A DNA stretch of 64,000 nucleotides from Rebecca billardiae RCC1528 (Eukaryota; Haptophyta): NCBI GenBank assembly GCA_965240325.2, contig OZ251226.1:2604001-2668000 (forward strand), given 5' to 3'. Position 1 is the stretch's first letter, and every line of letters starts with the position of its first letter. This document shows positions 22,187 to 36,700 of the stretch, one piece after another. Below the pieces are notes generated by a model, which saw nothing but the letters and a program-made list of their open reading frames with translations, was not told where the DNA came from and searched no databases. The translations under genes and the position numbers were made by a program.

Positions 22187-23822
22187 AGTCTCCGCCAGCG
22201 GAGCATCCGGGCAAGGGGCCCAGACCCTCCGCCGGCGGAGATTTTTGTGGCCACGAAAAATCCCCGCTGGCGGAGCATGGAATGCTCCGCTGGCGGAGCC
22301 TGGGCTTGCAGGAATGACACAACAAACTAGTTATTATGGTACCAGAAGTCTGTCAACCACCGAACAGCAGTCACCTCCGCTGGCGGAGCTCGCTAATGAG
22401 CCGTGCCTTTTGTAAACTAATACACTCGGCACTTGAACTGAGCTCCGCTGGCGGAGCTTCGGGGGCGCCGAATGCCATTCTTGATGACCCACCTGACTTG
22501 AACTGAGCTCCGCTGGCGGAGCGTCGGTGGTCAGCGCCGTGTGTCATATCGGAGAAATACTGCTAAGCCTTTCAACGCATTCATACTCTGCTGTGCCACA
22601 CATTCAACCTCCGCTGGCGGAGCTCACTGGCCTATTCGACTTGAACTGAGCTCCACTGGTGGAGCCTCGGCTGCGCCGAATGTCCTTAATCGATGACCCA
22701 CTCTCGACTTGAGCTGAGCTCCCCTGGCGGAGCTTTGGTGGCGCCGCATGTCATATTGGAGTAAAGCGGAAGCGTCAACCGTAGTCATATCTATATTGAG
22801 ACTCAACCTCCGCTGGCGGAGCTCGCGGACGACCTACTAGTATTCAACTTTAACTGAGCTCCGCTGGCGGAGCCTCGGGCTGTGTCGAATGTCCTTATCG
22901 ATGGCCGACGTCTTGACTTGAGCTGAGCTCCGCTGGCGGAGCTTTGGTGGCGCCGCATGCCATTTATGGGAATAATGTGAAGCCGTTAACCATAGTCATA
23001 TCCATATTGACACTCAACCTCCGCTGGCCGAGCTCACTGACCTATTCGACTTGAGCTGAGCTCCGCTGGCGGAGCTTTGGTGGCGCCGCATGTCATATTG
23101 GAGTAATGCGAAGCCGTCAACCGTAATCATATCCATATTGATACTCAACCTCCGCTGGCGGAGCTCACTGGCCTATTCGACTTGAACTGAGCTCCGCTGG
23201 CGGAGCCTCGGCTCCGCCGAATGTCCTTATCGATGGCCCACGTGGCACGTCTTGACTTGAGCTGAGCTCCGCTGGCGGAGCTTTGCTGGCGCCGCATGTC
23301 ATATTGGAGTAATGCAAAGCCGTTAACTACCGTAATCATATCCATATTGACACTCAACCTCCGCTGGCGGAGCTCGCGGGCCTATTCAACTTGAACTGAG
23401 CTCCGCTGGCGGAGCCTCGGCTGCGCCGAATGTCCTTATCGATGGCCCACTTGACTTGAGCTGAGCTCCGCTGGCGGAGCTTTGGTGGCGCCGAATGTCA
23501 TATTGGAGTAATGCAACGCCGTTAACTACTACCGTAATCATATCCATATTGACACTCAACCTCCGCTGGCGGAGCTCGCGGGCCTATTCAACTTGAACTG
23601 AGCTCCGCTGGCGGAGCCTCGGCTGCGCCGAATGTCTTTATCGATGGCCCACGACTTGACTTGAGCTGAGCTCCGCTGGCGGAGCTTTGGTGGCGCCGAA
23701 TGTCATATTGGAGTAATGCGAAGTCGTTAACCGTAATACTATATCCATATTGACACTCAACCTCCGCTGGCGGAGCTCACGGACGTATTCAACTTGAACT
23801 GAGCTCCGCTGGCGGAAGTCTC
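22187..23822 (+). repeat. Left subterminal array of hairpin motif CTCCGCTGGCGGAG
   Basis: About 26 occurrences by eye, a few with single changes. The core is CTCCGC-TG-GCGGAG, often extended to AGCTCCGCTGGCGGAGCT (8-bp arms). From about 22600 inward they form a higher-order unit of roughly 200 bp with three motif contexts: motif followed by TTTGGTGGCGCCGCATG; motif preceded by ACTCAAC; motif followed by CCTCGGCTGCGCCGAATG. About six such units are present, some missing a member. Confidence 0.9.
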
Positions 23823-24459
23823 TGCTTGTGGTTTGCTGCAATTGGGTCTGGGCAGCCTGGGCTCAGCATGGGGCAGCTGTTCACAGCCCAGGCGGGGCGT
23901 CACCGCCTGTGAGCCGTCGGTGGGCAGGGCCGACGGCGTCGCAGAGCTCATGCGTGGGAGCAGCGCGTCGAGGAAGCGATCAAGGTCGAGAAGGAAGGGG
24001 CAAGCAGCAGGGGCTGCCTGTACGTTTGTACATGCCTCCACACCGGTGCACATCACCCTTGCTCACTGCAGTCGTGAACAGTGCTGCCACTCATCTCATC
24101 ATCGCTCACCATGCAGTGACGGCCGAGCTGCGGCGAACTCTCACAGGCACCGAACACGCATCGGCTGTGCCCGCTGGTGCTGGCATGCGCTGTCCTCTAC
24201 TTGCTGTCGGACAGCAAGGAGACGGCACAGCCGCATCTGCGAGCGGGCGAGGTGATGCTGTCCAGTGTCCTCTGCTCAGCGAGGCTGAGAGGCTGAGCAC
24301 GGATCACGGATAGTGAGCCCTGGTATCTCAACGCATCCAGGAGAGCAGTTGGTGCATGCCTGTGCTCAGACGTGCAGGACCAACCATCCGGTGCTGATTC
24401 AAGCACCCGCGCCAACAGCGGCGGCACTCAACTCCACGCTGCTGATGCGGCCGCACAGC

Positions 24460-25420
24460 TGCAGGGATGGTACCACGGCGGGCGACGGCGGGCGCTGCAG
24501 CTGGCAGCTCGGTGGTGCCTGCCCGAGGGGCCTGGGCGCCGGGCGCACCGAGCGCGATGACGCCTCTCGCATCGCCCAGCGCGCTGGAGCCGCTGTCATC
24601 CGACGCTGCTGTGCCCGCGCCCAGCTTGGGCTGCAGCAGCTGCGCTCGACTCCGCGCCGAGTGCGGCGGCAGCAGCGGGGACTTGGTGCCACCGCGGGCT
24701 GCGGCAGGCGCTGCAGCTGGCAGCTCGGTGGTGCGCGCCCGATGGGCCTGGGCGCTGGGCGCAGCGAGCGCGGTGACGCTGCTCGCCTCGCCCAGCGCGC
24801 TGGAGCCGCTGCCATCGCGCGCTGCGCTGCCCGCGCCCAGCTTGGGCTGCCGCAGCTGCACTCAACTCCTCGCCGAGTGCGGCGGCAGCAGCAGGGATGG
24901 TACCACGCGGGCGGCGGCTATCACTTTGGCTGGCAGCTCGGTGGTGCCTGTCCGAGGGGCCTGGGCGGTGGACGCACCGAGCGCGATGACGTTGCTCGCC
25001 TCGCCCAGCGCGCTGGAGCCGCTGCCATCCGGCGCTGCGGTGTCTGCGGCTCCGCGCCCCGCCGGGGCAGCTAGCTGTCACAGCTGGCAGCTGCGCTCGA
25101 CTCCGCGCCAGTGGGAGGGATGATGCCTCGGCGGGTGGTGGCGGTCGATGCAGCTGGCAGCTCGGTGGTGCGCGCCCGAGGGGCGTGACCGGCCTAGGCA
25201 GCAGCAGCTGCGCTCGACTCGCGCCGAGTGTGGCTGCAGCAGCAGGGAAGGCGCCACTGGCGGCGGCGGAGGTGGATGCAGCGATCAGCTCGGTTGTGTG
25301 CGCGCGAGGGGCCTGGGCGGCAGACGCGCCCAATGCGGTGACGCCGATGCACGCGTCCGATATGCTGGCCAGCAGCAGCCGTTGTGACACTTCTTCCGCC
25401 GGCTGACGGCAGCAGGCGGT
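24460..25420 (+). repeat. Left inner tandem repeats of about 210 bp
   Basis: Units start near 24470, 24680 and 24895, followed by shorter, diverged ones. Each has CTGCAGCTGGCAGCTCGGTG, GAGGGGCCTGGGCG, GCCCAGCGCGCTGGAGCCGC and CTCGACTCCGCGCCGAGTG. The open frames they create are repeats of Gly/Arg/Ala-rich peptide in several registers and are not called genes. Confidence 0.8.
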
Positions 25421-26214
25421 ACCATCGCTCACATTGGTGAATTCGAATCGGGGAGAACCCGGCAGGCCTCAGCCCCGGACACTGCTGCCTGCCAATGACC
25501 TGTGAGGGCCGCAGGCCTTCCGGGGCACGGGAGCCGCTGCGGTCAGCTCTTTGAGCTAGCCCGGCGCCGGGCGCGCGAACAAGTACGGCCCGGCGTCGGT
25601 GAGGCCGAGCAAGGCGCGCCGAAGTGCCGCGGCCCAGATCTCAGCGCACGCATCATCAGTACTACGACATCGCTGCGCCACGGATATGCATCAGATAGCG
25701 ACTGATGATGATGATGCGCCGCGCGCTCCCCGCTGACCGGAGCCCGACTACGAGTAGCAGGCGCGCATGATCTGAGCTGAGTACGTAAGTAGCCCGTGTC
25801 ATCCAGTGGCGGTGTCACACTTATGTGACTCAGGAGTCGGAGGAGTCGTTATCGTCATATCGTCATCATCATGAAGATGCGCAATAAAACGGTCATCAGG
25901 CGGACCTGCGCTACCATACGCCGTCAATGTAATGCTGAGGGCGAGGCCGGCAGCGTAGTCGTAACTTACTACCACTACGTACAGAAAAATGTATAGCGCC
26001 ATCATAATAAGAGTAGCTGCGTGTGACTCGTCACCGCGTTCTCAAAACTCCTGCGCTGCTGATCGGGACTCGGACGTACGCCGTCTTAAGCCTATACCGG
26101 CGTGCGTGCGGTCGCAAGTCATAATTCACGCGGCCCCTGCGACTCAGCGGCTCACTCACCTGGCTCATACGCAGCAACCGAGCAGTCACGGAGATCTGAG
26201 CAGCAGCTGTTAAT
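25421..26214. other. Non-palindromic loop of the giant element
   Basis: About 0.8 kb without an inverted partner. No gene or known motif seen. This is where a transposase would be most expected if the element were autonomous, and none is there. Confidence 0.6.
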
Positions 26215-27705
26215 TACCAGCCTGCTGCTGCTGCTGCCTGCGGCCGCACGCGGCGTGGAGTCGAGCGCTGAGTCCGCAGCTGCCCGAACGGTTCAGCAGC
26301 ATCAAATGGCAGCGGCTCGAGCGTGATAGGGGAAGCGAGGGGCGTCAGCTCGCTCGGCGCGTCCGTCGCCCAGGTCCCTTGGGCAGGCACCGCCGAGCTA
26401 CCAGCTGCAGCGACTGCCGCCGCTCGCCGTGGTACAATCCCTGCTGCTGCCGCCGCACGGGTGCGGAGTCGAGCGCATCTCGTGCTGCTCCGGCTGGGCG
26501 CGGACACCGCAGCGCCGGATGGCAGCGGCTCCAGCGCGCTGGGCGAGGCGAGCAACGTCACCGCGCTCGGTGCGTCCACCACCCAGGCCCCTCGGGCAGG
26601 CACCACCGAGCTGCCAGCCAAAGTGATAGCCGCCGCCCGCCGTGGCAACATCCCTGCTGCTGCCGCCGCACTCGGCGTGAAGTTGATTGAGCGGCCTGCT
26701 GCAGCCCAAGCTGGACGCGGGCGCAGCAGCGCCCGGTGGCAGCGGCTCCAGCGCGCTGGGCGAGGCGAGAGGCGTCACTGTGCTCGGTGCGTCCGTGACC
26801 CAGGCCCCTCGGGCCCGCTGCTGCTGCTGCCTGCGGCCGCACGCGGCGTGGAGTCGAGCGCAGACTGCGCAGAGTCTGCAGCTGCCCGAACGGCGCAGCA
26901 GCATCAAATGGCAGCGGCTCGAGCGTGATAGGGGGAAGCGAGGGGCGTCAGCTCGCTCGACGCGTCCGTCGCCCAGGTCCCTCGGGTAGGCACCGCCGAG
27001 CTACCAGCTGCAGCGACTGCCGCCGCTCGCGCCGTGGTACCACCCCTGCTGCTGCCGCCGCACGGGTGCGGAGTCGAACGCACCTCGTGCTACTCCGGCT
27101 GGGCGCGGACACCGCAGCGCCGGATGGCAGCGGCTCCAGCGCGCTGGGCGAGGCGAGCAACGTCATCGCGCTCGGTGCGTCCACCGCCCAGGCCCCTCGG
27201 GCAGGCACCACCGAGCTGCCAGCCAAAGTGATAGCCGCCGCCCGACGTGGCAACATCCCTGCTGCCACCGCACTCGGCGCGGAGTCGAGCGCAGCTGCGG
27301 CAGCCCACGCTCGACGCGGGCACAGCAGCGCCCGGTGGCAGCGGCTCCAGCGCGCTGGGCGAGGCGAGCAACGTCACCGCGCTCGCTGCGCCCAGCGCCC
27401 AGGCCCCTCGGGCGCGCACCACCGAGCTGCCAGCTGCAGCGCCTGCCGCAGCCCGCGGTGGCACCATCCCCTCTGCTGCCGCCGCACTCGGCGCGGAGTC
27501 GAGCGCAGCTGCTGCAGCCCAAGCTGGGCGCGGGCACAGCAGCGTCGGATGACAGCGGCTCCAGCGCGCTGGGCGATGCGAGAGGCGTCATCGCGCTCGG
27601 TGCGCCCGGCGCCCAGGCCCCTCGGGCAGGCACCACCGAGCTGCCAGCTGCAGCGCCCGCCGTCGCCCGCCGTGGTACCATCCCTGCAGCTGTGCGGCCG
27701 CATCA
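26215..27705 (-). repeat. Right inner tandem repeats of about 210 bp, inverted to the left set
   Basis: The same unit as at 24460-25420 in the opposite orientation, with more copies (about 26215 to 27705). The inverted pairing with the left arm is collinear from about 27100 outward. Inside that point the two sides differ in copy number. Confidence 0.8.
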
Positions 27706-28327
27706 GCAGCGTGGAGTTGAGTGCCGCCGCTGTTGGCGCGGGTGCTTGAATCAGCACCGGATGGTTGGTCCTGCACGTCTGAGCACAGGCATGCACCAAC
27801 TGCTCTCCTGGATGCGTTGAGATACCAGGGCTCACTATCCGTGATCCGTGCTTAGCCTCTCGGCCTCGCTGAGCAGAGGACACTGGACAGCATCACCTCG
27901 CCCGCTCGCAGATGCGGCTGTGCCGTCTCCTTGCTGTCCGACAGCAAGTAGAGGACAGCGCATGCCAGCACCAGCGGGTACAGCCGATGCGTGTTCGGTG
28001 CCTGTGAGAGTTCGCCGCAGCTCGGCCGTCACTGCATGGTGAGCGATGATGAGATGAGTGGCAGCACTGTTCACGACTGCAGTGAGCAAGGGTGATGTGC
28101 ACCGGTGTGGAGGCATGTACAAACGTACAGGCAGCCCCTGCTGCTTGCCCCTTCCTTCTCGACCTTGATCGCTTCCTCGACGCGCTGCTCCCACGCATGA
28201 GCTCTGCGACGCCGTCGGCCCTGCCCACCGACGGCTCACAGGCGGTGACGCCCCGCCTGGGCTGTGAACAGCTGCCCCATGCTGAGCCCAGGCTGCCCAG
28301 CCCCAATTGCAGCAAACCACAAGCAGA

Positions 28328-29820
28328 GACTCCGCCAGCGGAGCTCAGTTCAAGTTGAATACGTCCGTGAGCTCCGCCAGCGGAGGTTGAGTGTCAATAT
28401 GGATAGTATTACGGTTAACGACTTCGCATTACTCCAATATGACATTCGGCGCCACCAAAGCTCCGCCAGCGGAGCTCAGCTCAAGTCAAGTCGTGGGCCA
28501 TCGATAAGGACATTCGGCGCAGCCGAGGCTCCGCCAGCGGAGCTCAGTTCAAGTTGAATAGGCCCGCGAGCTCCGCCAGCGGAGGTTGAGTGTCAATATG
28601 GATATGATTACGGTAGTAGTTAACGGCGTTGCATTACTCCAATATGACATGCGGCGCCACCAAAGCTCCGCCAGCGGAGCTCAGCTCAAGTCAAGTGAGC
28701 CATCGATAAGGACATTCGGCGCAGCCGAGGCTCCGCCAGCGGAGCTCAGTTCAAGTCGAATAGGTCAGCAAGCTCCGCCAGCGGAGGTTGAGTGCCAATA
28801 TGGATATGATTGCTGTTGACGATTTCGCATTACTCCAATATGACATGCGGCGCCACCAAAGCTCCGCCAGCGGAGCTCAGCTCAAGTCAAGATGTGGGCC
28901 ATCGATAAGGACATTCGACACAGCCCGAGGCTCCGCCAGCGGAGCTCAGTTCAAGTCGAATAGGTCCGTGAGCTCCGCCAGCGGAGGTTGAGTGTCGATA
29001 TATATGGATATGATTACGGTTAACGACTTCGCATCATTACTCCAATATGACATGCGGCGCCACCAAAGCTCCGCCAGCGGAGCTCAGCTCATCAAGTGAC
29101 AAGTCAAGAAGTGGGCCATCGCGATAAGGACATTCGACACAGCCGAGGCTCCGCCAGCGGAGCTCAGTTAAAGTTGAATACTAGTAGGTACGCGAGCTCC
29201 GCCAGCGGAGGTTGAGTATCAATATAGATATGACTACGGTTGACGCTTCCGCGTTACTCCAATATGACATGCGGCGCCACCAAAGCTCCGCCAGGGGAGC
29301 TCAGCTCAAGTCGAGAGTGGGTCATCGATGAAGGACATTCGGCGCAGCCGAGGCTCCACCAGTGGAGCTCAGTTCAAGTCGAATAGGCCAGTGAGCTCCG
29401 CCAGCGGAGGTTGAATGTGTGGCACAGCAGAGTATGAATGCGTTGAAAGGCTTAGCATTATTTCTCCAATATGACACACGGCGCTGACCACCGACGCTCC
29501 GCCAGCGGAGCTCAGTTCAAGTCAGGTGGGTCATCAAGAATGGCATTCGGCGCCCCCGAAGCTCCGCCAGCGGAGCTCAGTTCAAGTCGGCCAAGTGTAT
29601 TAGTTTACAAAAGGCACGGCTCATTAGCGAGCTCCGCCAGCGGAGGTGACTGCTGTTCGGTGGTTGTCAGACTTCTGGTAACTAGTTTGTTGTGTCAATC
29701 CTGCAAGCCCAGGCTCCGCCAGCGGAGCATTCCATGCTCCGCCAGCGGGGATTTTTCGTGGCCACAAAAATCTCCGCCGGCGGAGGGTCTGGGTCTTGCC
29801 CGATGCTCCGCTGGCGGGGA
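28328..29820 (-). repeat. Right subterminal array of hairpin motif (CTCCGCCAGCGGAG)
   Basis: About 24 occurrences by eye, the reverse complement of the left array, in mirrored order and with the same three flanking contexts. Differences from the left arm (small indels, single bases, copies such as CCAGGGGAGC) show the arms are not exact copies. Confidence 0.9.
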
Positions 29821-29835
29821 TTTTTTGTAGTGACT

Positions 29836-32650
<2,815 letters not shown>

Positions 32651-32682
<32 letters not shown>

Positions 32683-32969
32683 TCGATATATATATATTCG
32701 ATATATATATATATATCGAATATAATTATAAGTTACGCGTCGTCACAATATACGGGGGCCGAGGGGGGGGGCGACCGTGCGAGGAGCGCTGCTCCTGAGT
32801 CCTGACAGTGCTTGCTAGTTGCTTGTCCCTGCTGACCGATCTGCTACATAGCTACCATAACCGTAGCTTTTTACTGACGCTGACGCCCTGCTGCGTTGCA
32901 TGCCACGACAAATATATGATTATTATAATAACATACTATATGACGCGAGACATGCAATATTGGCATCGC

Positions 32970-33067
<98 letters not shown>

Positions 33068-33785
33068 CTCTCTCTCTCTCTCTCTCTCTCAATAGCAGTT
33101 TACTTTCGGGTCGCGTGATCTTATAGCGCCGAGCCCGGACTCCGGAGGATCGCTTCTGAAGCGCGCAGCAGTGTGAAATGAGTGCCTGACTCTGACTGAG
33201 TGATATGCCGGCTGCATGGCCGAGCTGACCGTAGGCAGCTGCCATGTTAGATGCCGATGGTAATATAGTTACTATACGTGTGATATCTGCCAAGAACTAC
33301 GATGTCGACAGTTGACTTCTCCTGGCTATGATGAGCAGCAACGACTGCGTGTAATGACGATAATTGTTGTGGACGGCCAAATCAGCGGTCGTCCGGCGCA
33401 GGCAGCCGCCAGGCGCCAGCCCGCGGCTCGCGGACCTAGGTGGGCGGTGGGCGAGGTTATGAAGCGCGTGCGCCACTGCCTTGGCCGCAACAGAAGAGCC
33501 GGTTTGGCGGGCGCGGGGTGATCGAAGGTGAGGTGGACACCGGTATCGTGCGAGCCAGTGGGCACTCTCACCAGTGGCAGGCTCCACAGCGCGCGCTGCC
33601 GCCCGCTGCAGAGTGGTCGCGCGGCTGGATTTTCGGTGGCCTGCTGCTTCCTCGCGGTCCTGCAGAGCGCTCGCTGCTTTTTATTCCGCCGGAAAACGAA
33701 ATAAATCAGGCTTTCGTCGCGCGTTCAAAACCGAGCAGCAGGCTGTGAGGCTGTTGTCGGCCGGGCCGCCATCGCCCGCTGCGGA
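32651..33785. other. Intergenic with AT and CT microsatellites and repeat R3
   Basis: AT runs at 32650-32720 contain inverted TCGATATAT blocks. A diverged R3 copy lies at about 32779-32905 and a CT microsatellite at 32971-33091. The stretch 33100-33785 is unique sequence and should hold the promoter of the downstream receptor gene; no element was recognised. Confidence 0.6.
32779..32905 (+). repeat. Dispersed repeat R3, copy 2
   Basis: It begins GCGAGGAGCGCTGCTCCTG and ends GTTGCATGCCACG, matching 15225-15312 with insertions. Confidence 0.55.
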
Positions 33786-36700
33786 ATGGCGAGTAGTAGG
33801 CCGAGCCGACTGGTCGCCTTTGCGGCCTTGGCGCTGGCGGCGTCGGGCGCCAGGGTACGGCGCGCGCGACCGGATGATGCGCTCGACGCGCATCAGCTCG
33901 CGTCCGCCGGCCCGACGCTCCTCGGCAAGGCCGAGCCCCATCCTCGCGGGTACGAGGTCGTGATCGGCGCGCTCTTCGCAGAGGACCCGAATGCGGGCGA
34001 GGCTGCCAGCCAGGAGCTGCTGGCGATGCAGCTCGCGCTCGACCGGCTCAACGCGCTCCCGGTCGAGGAGCGGGCGGGCATCACCCTCCGCCTCGCGCCC
34101 GCGTGGCCCAGCGCGACGGCGACCATCCCCGACAGCGCGTACAAGCTGCTGAAGGGCAACGCGACGACCCCCGGCGCGGTCGCGCTCATCTCGGCCCTCG
34201 CCTCGGACGCGCTGTCGAGCGTGCTCGCGCTGACCGAGGTCTTCGGCGTGATGGCCGTCAGCTACATCCCGTGCGCCCCCATGATCGCCGGCGGCACCGA
34301 CGCCGCCGCGCACGCGCGCGGCATCTTCCAGCTGCAGTACTCCGACCACACGCGCATGCGCGCGCTCGCCGACCTCGTCGTGTCGCTGCGGTGGAAGTCG
34401 GTGAACATCTGCTACCAGGAGACGGTGGGGTTCAGAGAGCTCGCGCGCGAGCTGACCAAGATGCTCGGCGGCGGGTGCGTCGGCGTCGACGCCTCGATCA
34501 GCATCCCGGCGGTGATGGAGGGGCGCGGCGCGCTCAGCCGCGCGGCGCGCGCGCTCGGGCGGACGCCCTCGTGGGTGGTGGTCGTCCTCGCGGACGACAG
34601 GTCGGCGCGGCGGCTGATGGACGAGGCGGCGGCGCAGGGCCTGGGCTCGCCGCCCTTCATCTGGCTGGGCGTCGAGCCCTGGTCCGAGCCCAGCTGGCGC
34701 AGCGATGCGTGCAGGCGGCCGCTGCACGCCGCCAGGCCGGCGCGCCGCCCGCACCGGCTGGGCAGCCGCTCGCGGCGCGCCGGCCGGCACGGCGCGGCGG
34801 ACGCGACGCAGCCGCGCGAGGGCGCGGCCGAGCGCGAGTGCGAGCACGGCGAGTCCGCGCCGATCGGCCCGCCCGGCACCGTCAGCCTCGCCACCTCGCA
34901 GGCCTTCCGCTCGCAGCCCCTCTTTGGGCGCTGGGTGCGCGAGGCGTGGGACCTGGACGCGCGCGTGGTCGCCAATGGCTGGAGCTGCCTCCGGCTGCTC
35001 GGCGCGAACGCGACGGGCGGCGGGGGCGCGGCGCCGGACAGCTCGTGCGTGCTGGCGGACACCCCGTTCGCGTACGACGCCGCGTGGCTGCTCGGCCGCG
35101 CCCTCGTCTCGAGCTGCAACGAGGTGCAGGACCGGCTCGCGCCGGACGAGTGTCTGCTGCTGCTCGGCGGCGCCGCGCGCGGCGTGATCCAGCTCATGTT
35201 CGAGCGGCTGTGGCAGGGCGTGACCGGGATGATCTCGTTCAGCCCGCTGGGCGCGCGGCGCGGCGCGGAGCTCACGCTCGCCAGCGTCGTGCGCGCGCCG
35301 GGCGCGCGCGCCGCGTGGGCGATGGTGAACGGCACGTGGACAGGCTCGGAGCTCGCCTCGCCGCTCGCGCTGCTCGATGCGACGCACCTGCCGCCCGGCG
35401 AGTGGCGGCTGCCCGACGGCGTGGCGGGCTGGGGCGAGCTGCTGCGCTGGGCGGGGACGGAGCCCGGCCGGATCCCGCACTCGCGCGCCTACGCGCTCCG
35501 CATCGGCCGCTCGCTCACCCTCGCGCTCCGGCTGGCGGTGGGCGCGTGCGCGGCACTCACGCTCGGCCTCGCAGCAGCCATCCCCGGCATGCGCGCGTGG
35601 CGCGAGTTCGCCCACTCCGGCCCGATGGCGTTCAGCCTGATGCTGTGCGCCGCGACGCTGTGCGCGGAGGCGAGCCTGATGGTCTCCACCTTCCCCCGCG
35701 TGCCGATCGGCGTGGTGCGCATCCTCGACCTCGTCGCCGTGACGTTTGTGATCACGTCCCTCGTGTGCAAGGCGATCGCGCTGCACTGGTTCGTGCGCAC
35801 CAACAGCCTCACGCTGCGCATGCTCGGCAAGGGGCAGATCGGCGTGACGCTCGGCGTGGTCGGCGTGCAGCTGCTCTGCGTGGCGCTCCGCGCGTGCATC
35901 ATCCTGCACCCCGCCTTCGAGACGCCGCCGTGCATCTCCCTCTGGCGCGCGCGGCTGGTGCTGATGACAGACGTCGTCCTCTTTGTGTCGTGGTGGGTGA
36001 GCGCCGTCGTCGCGTTTGGGCTCACGCTGCACCTGCACCTCTCCTCGCTCGGCGCGGCGCTGTCGAGGACGTTCCTGCCCGACGCGCCGCTGCTCTTCCA
36101 CGCGTCGATCGCGGTCCTCGCGCACCTCGTGCTGCTCTCGCTGCTGCGCCTGCAGTCGCGCGGCTTGAACAGGGACGTCCTCGTCCAGTACTGTGAGCGA
36201 GCGCGCGCGCGCGCCCCGCGCGGAGACGGCGTGCGTGCGCGCGCGCGCGTACGCGCACCGCGCACCGCGCGCTCCCGCGCCGGGTGCGGTGGGAGGTCGC
36301 GCGACGCGCGCGAGCATGAGGCCGAGAGGGAGGGACGGGACGGGGGCTCGGCGGAGCGCGCGCAGTCTCTCGCCTGCCCAGTCGACCTGGCGCGCCGCCC
36401 CGGCCGAGTCCGCCGCGAGGCGCCGCGCTGCGCCACGCCTCGCACTGACCGCCCGCCCGCCCGCCCACGCCGCGCCGCGCCGCGCCGCGCCGCGCGCGGC
36501 TCTTCGCCCCCCGCGCGCGCACCGGCAGGCCCGCTGTGCCAGTTCTCCATGGCGCTGAGCGTGAACGCGCTCGTCTTCGGCCCGAAGATGCTGCCGCTGC
36601 TCCGCCGGCTGTGCGGCCGCGCCGACGCGCGCGACCCGCTCGACTACTCTGCGGGCGCGCTCGAGAAGCTCGTCGCCGCGCAGGAGGCGCTGCTGCAGCG

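Larger units (their letters stand above)
22174..29835. mobile_element. Giant inverted-repeat (foldback) element with CACTA-type termini
   Basis: The left end AGTCACTACAAAAA (22174) and right end TTTTTTGTAGTGACT (29835) are inverted copies, and inverted matching continues inward for about 2.8 kb. Parts from outside in are: terminal repeat; subterminal arrays of a 14-bp hairpin motif; a single-copy stem (about 23820-24440 against 27710-28325); tandem units of about 210 bp in opposite orientation; and a non-matching loop (about 25421-26214). CACTACA ends and repeated subterminal motifs are hallmarks of CACTA (En/Spm) DNA transposons, where the transposase complex binds the subterminal repeats. 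No transposase-like ORF is present, so it would be non-autonomous. The three bases outside CACTA are AGT on the left and ACT on the right, so a clean 3-bp target duplication is not seen. Confidence 0.6.

Noticed and set aside
24313-27883. Overlapping long frames in the giant element
   Set aside because: They arise from GC-rich 210-bp tandem repeats in several registers on both strands, with no domain or codon signal favouring one.
22187-29820. CRISPR-like array of a short palindromic repeat
   Set aside because: Spacing is uneven, the 'spacers' are themselves repeated, orientation flips at the centre, there are no cas genes, and the DNA is eukaryotic.
22174-29835. Palindromes as read artefacts (missed adapter)
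   Set aside because: The arms differ by indels and single bases throughout, and inner repeat copy number differs, which a folded read would not give. Not fully excluded without reads.
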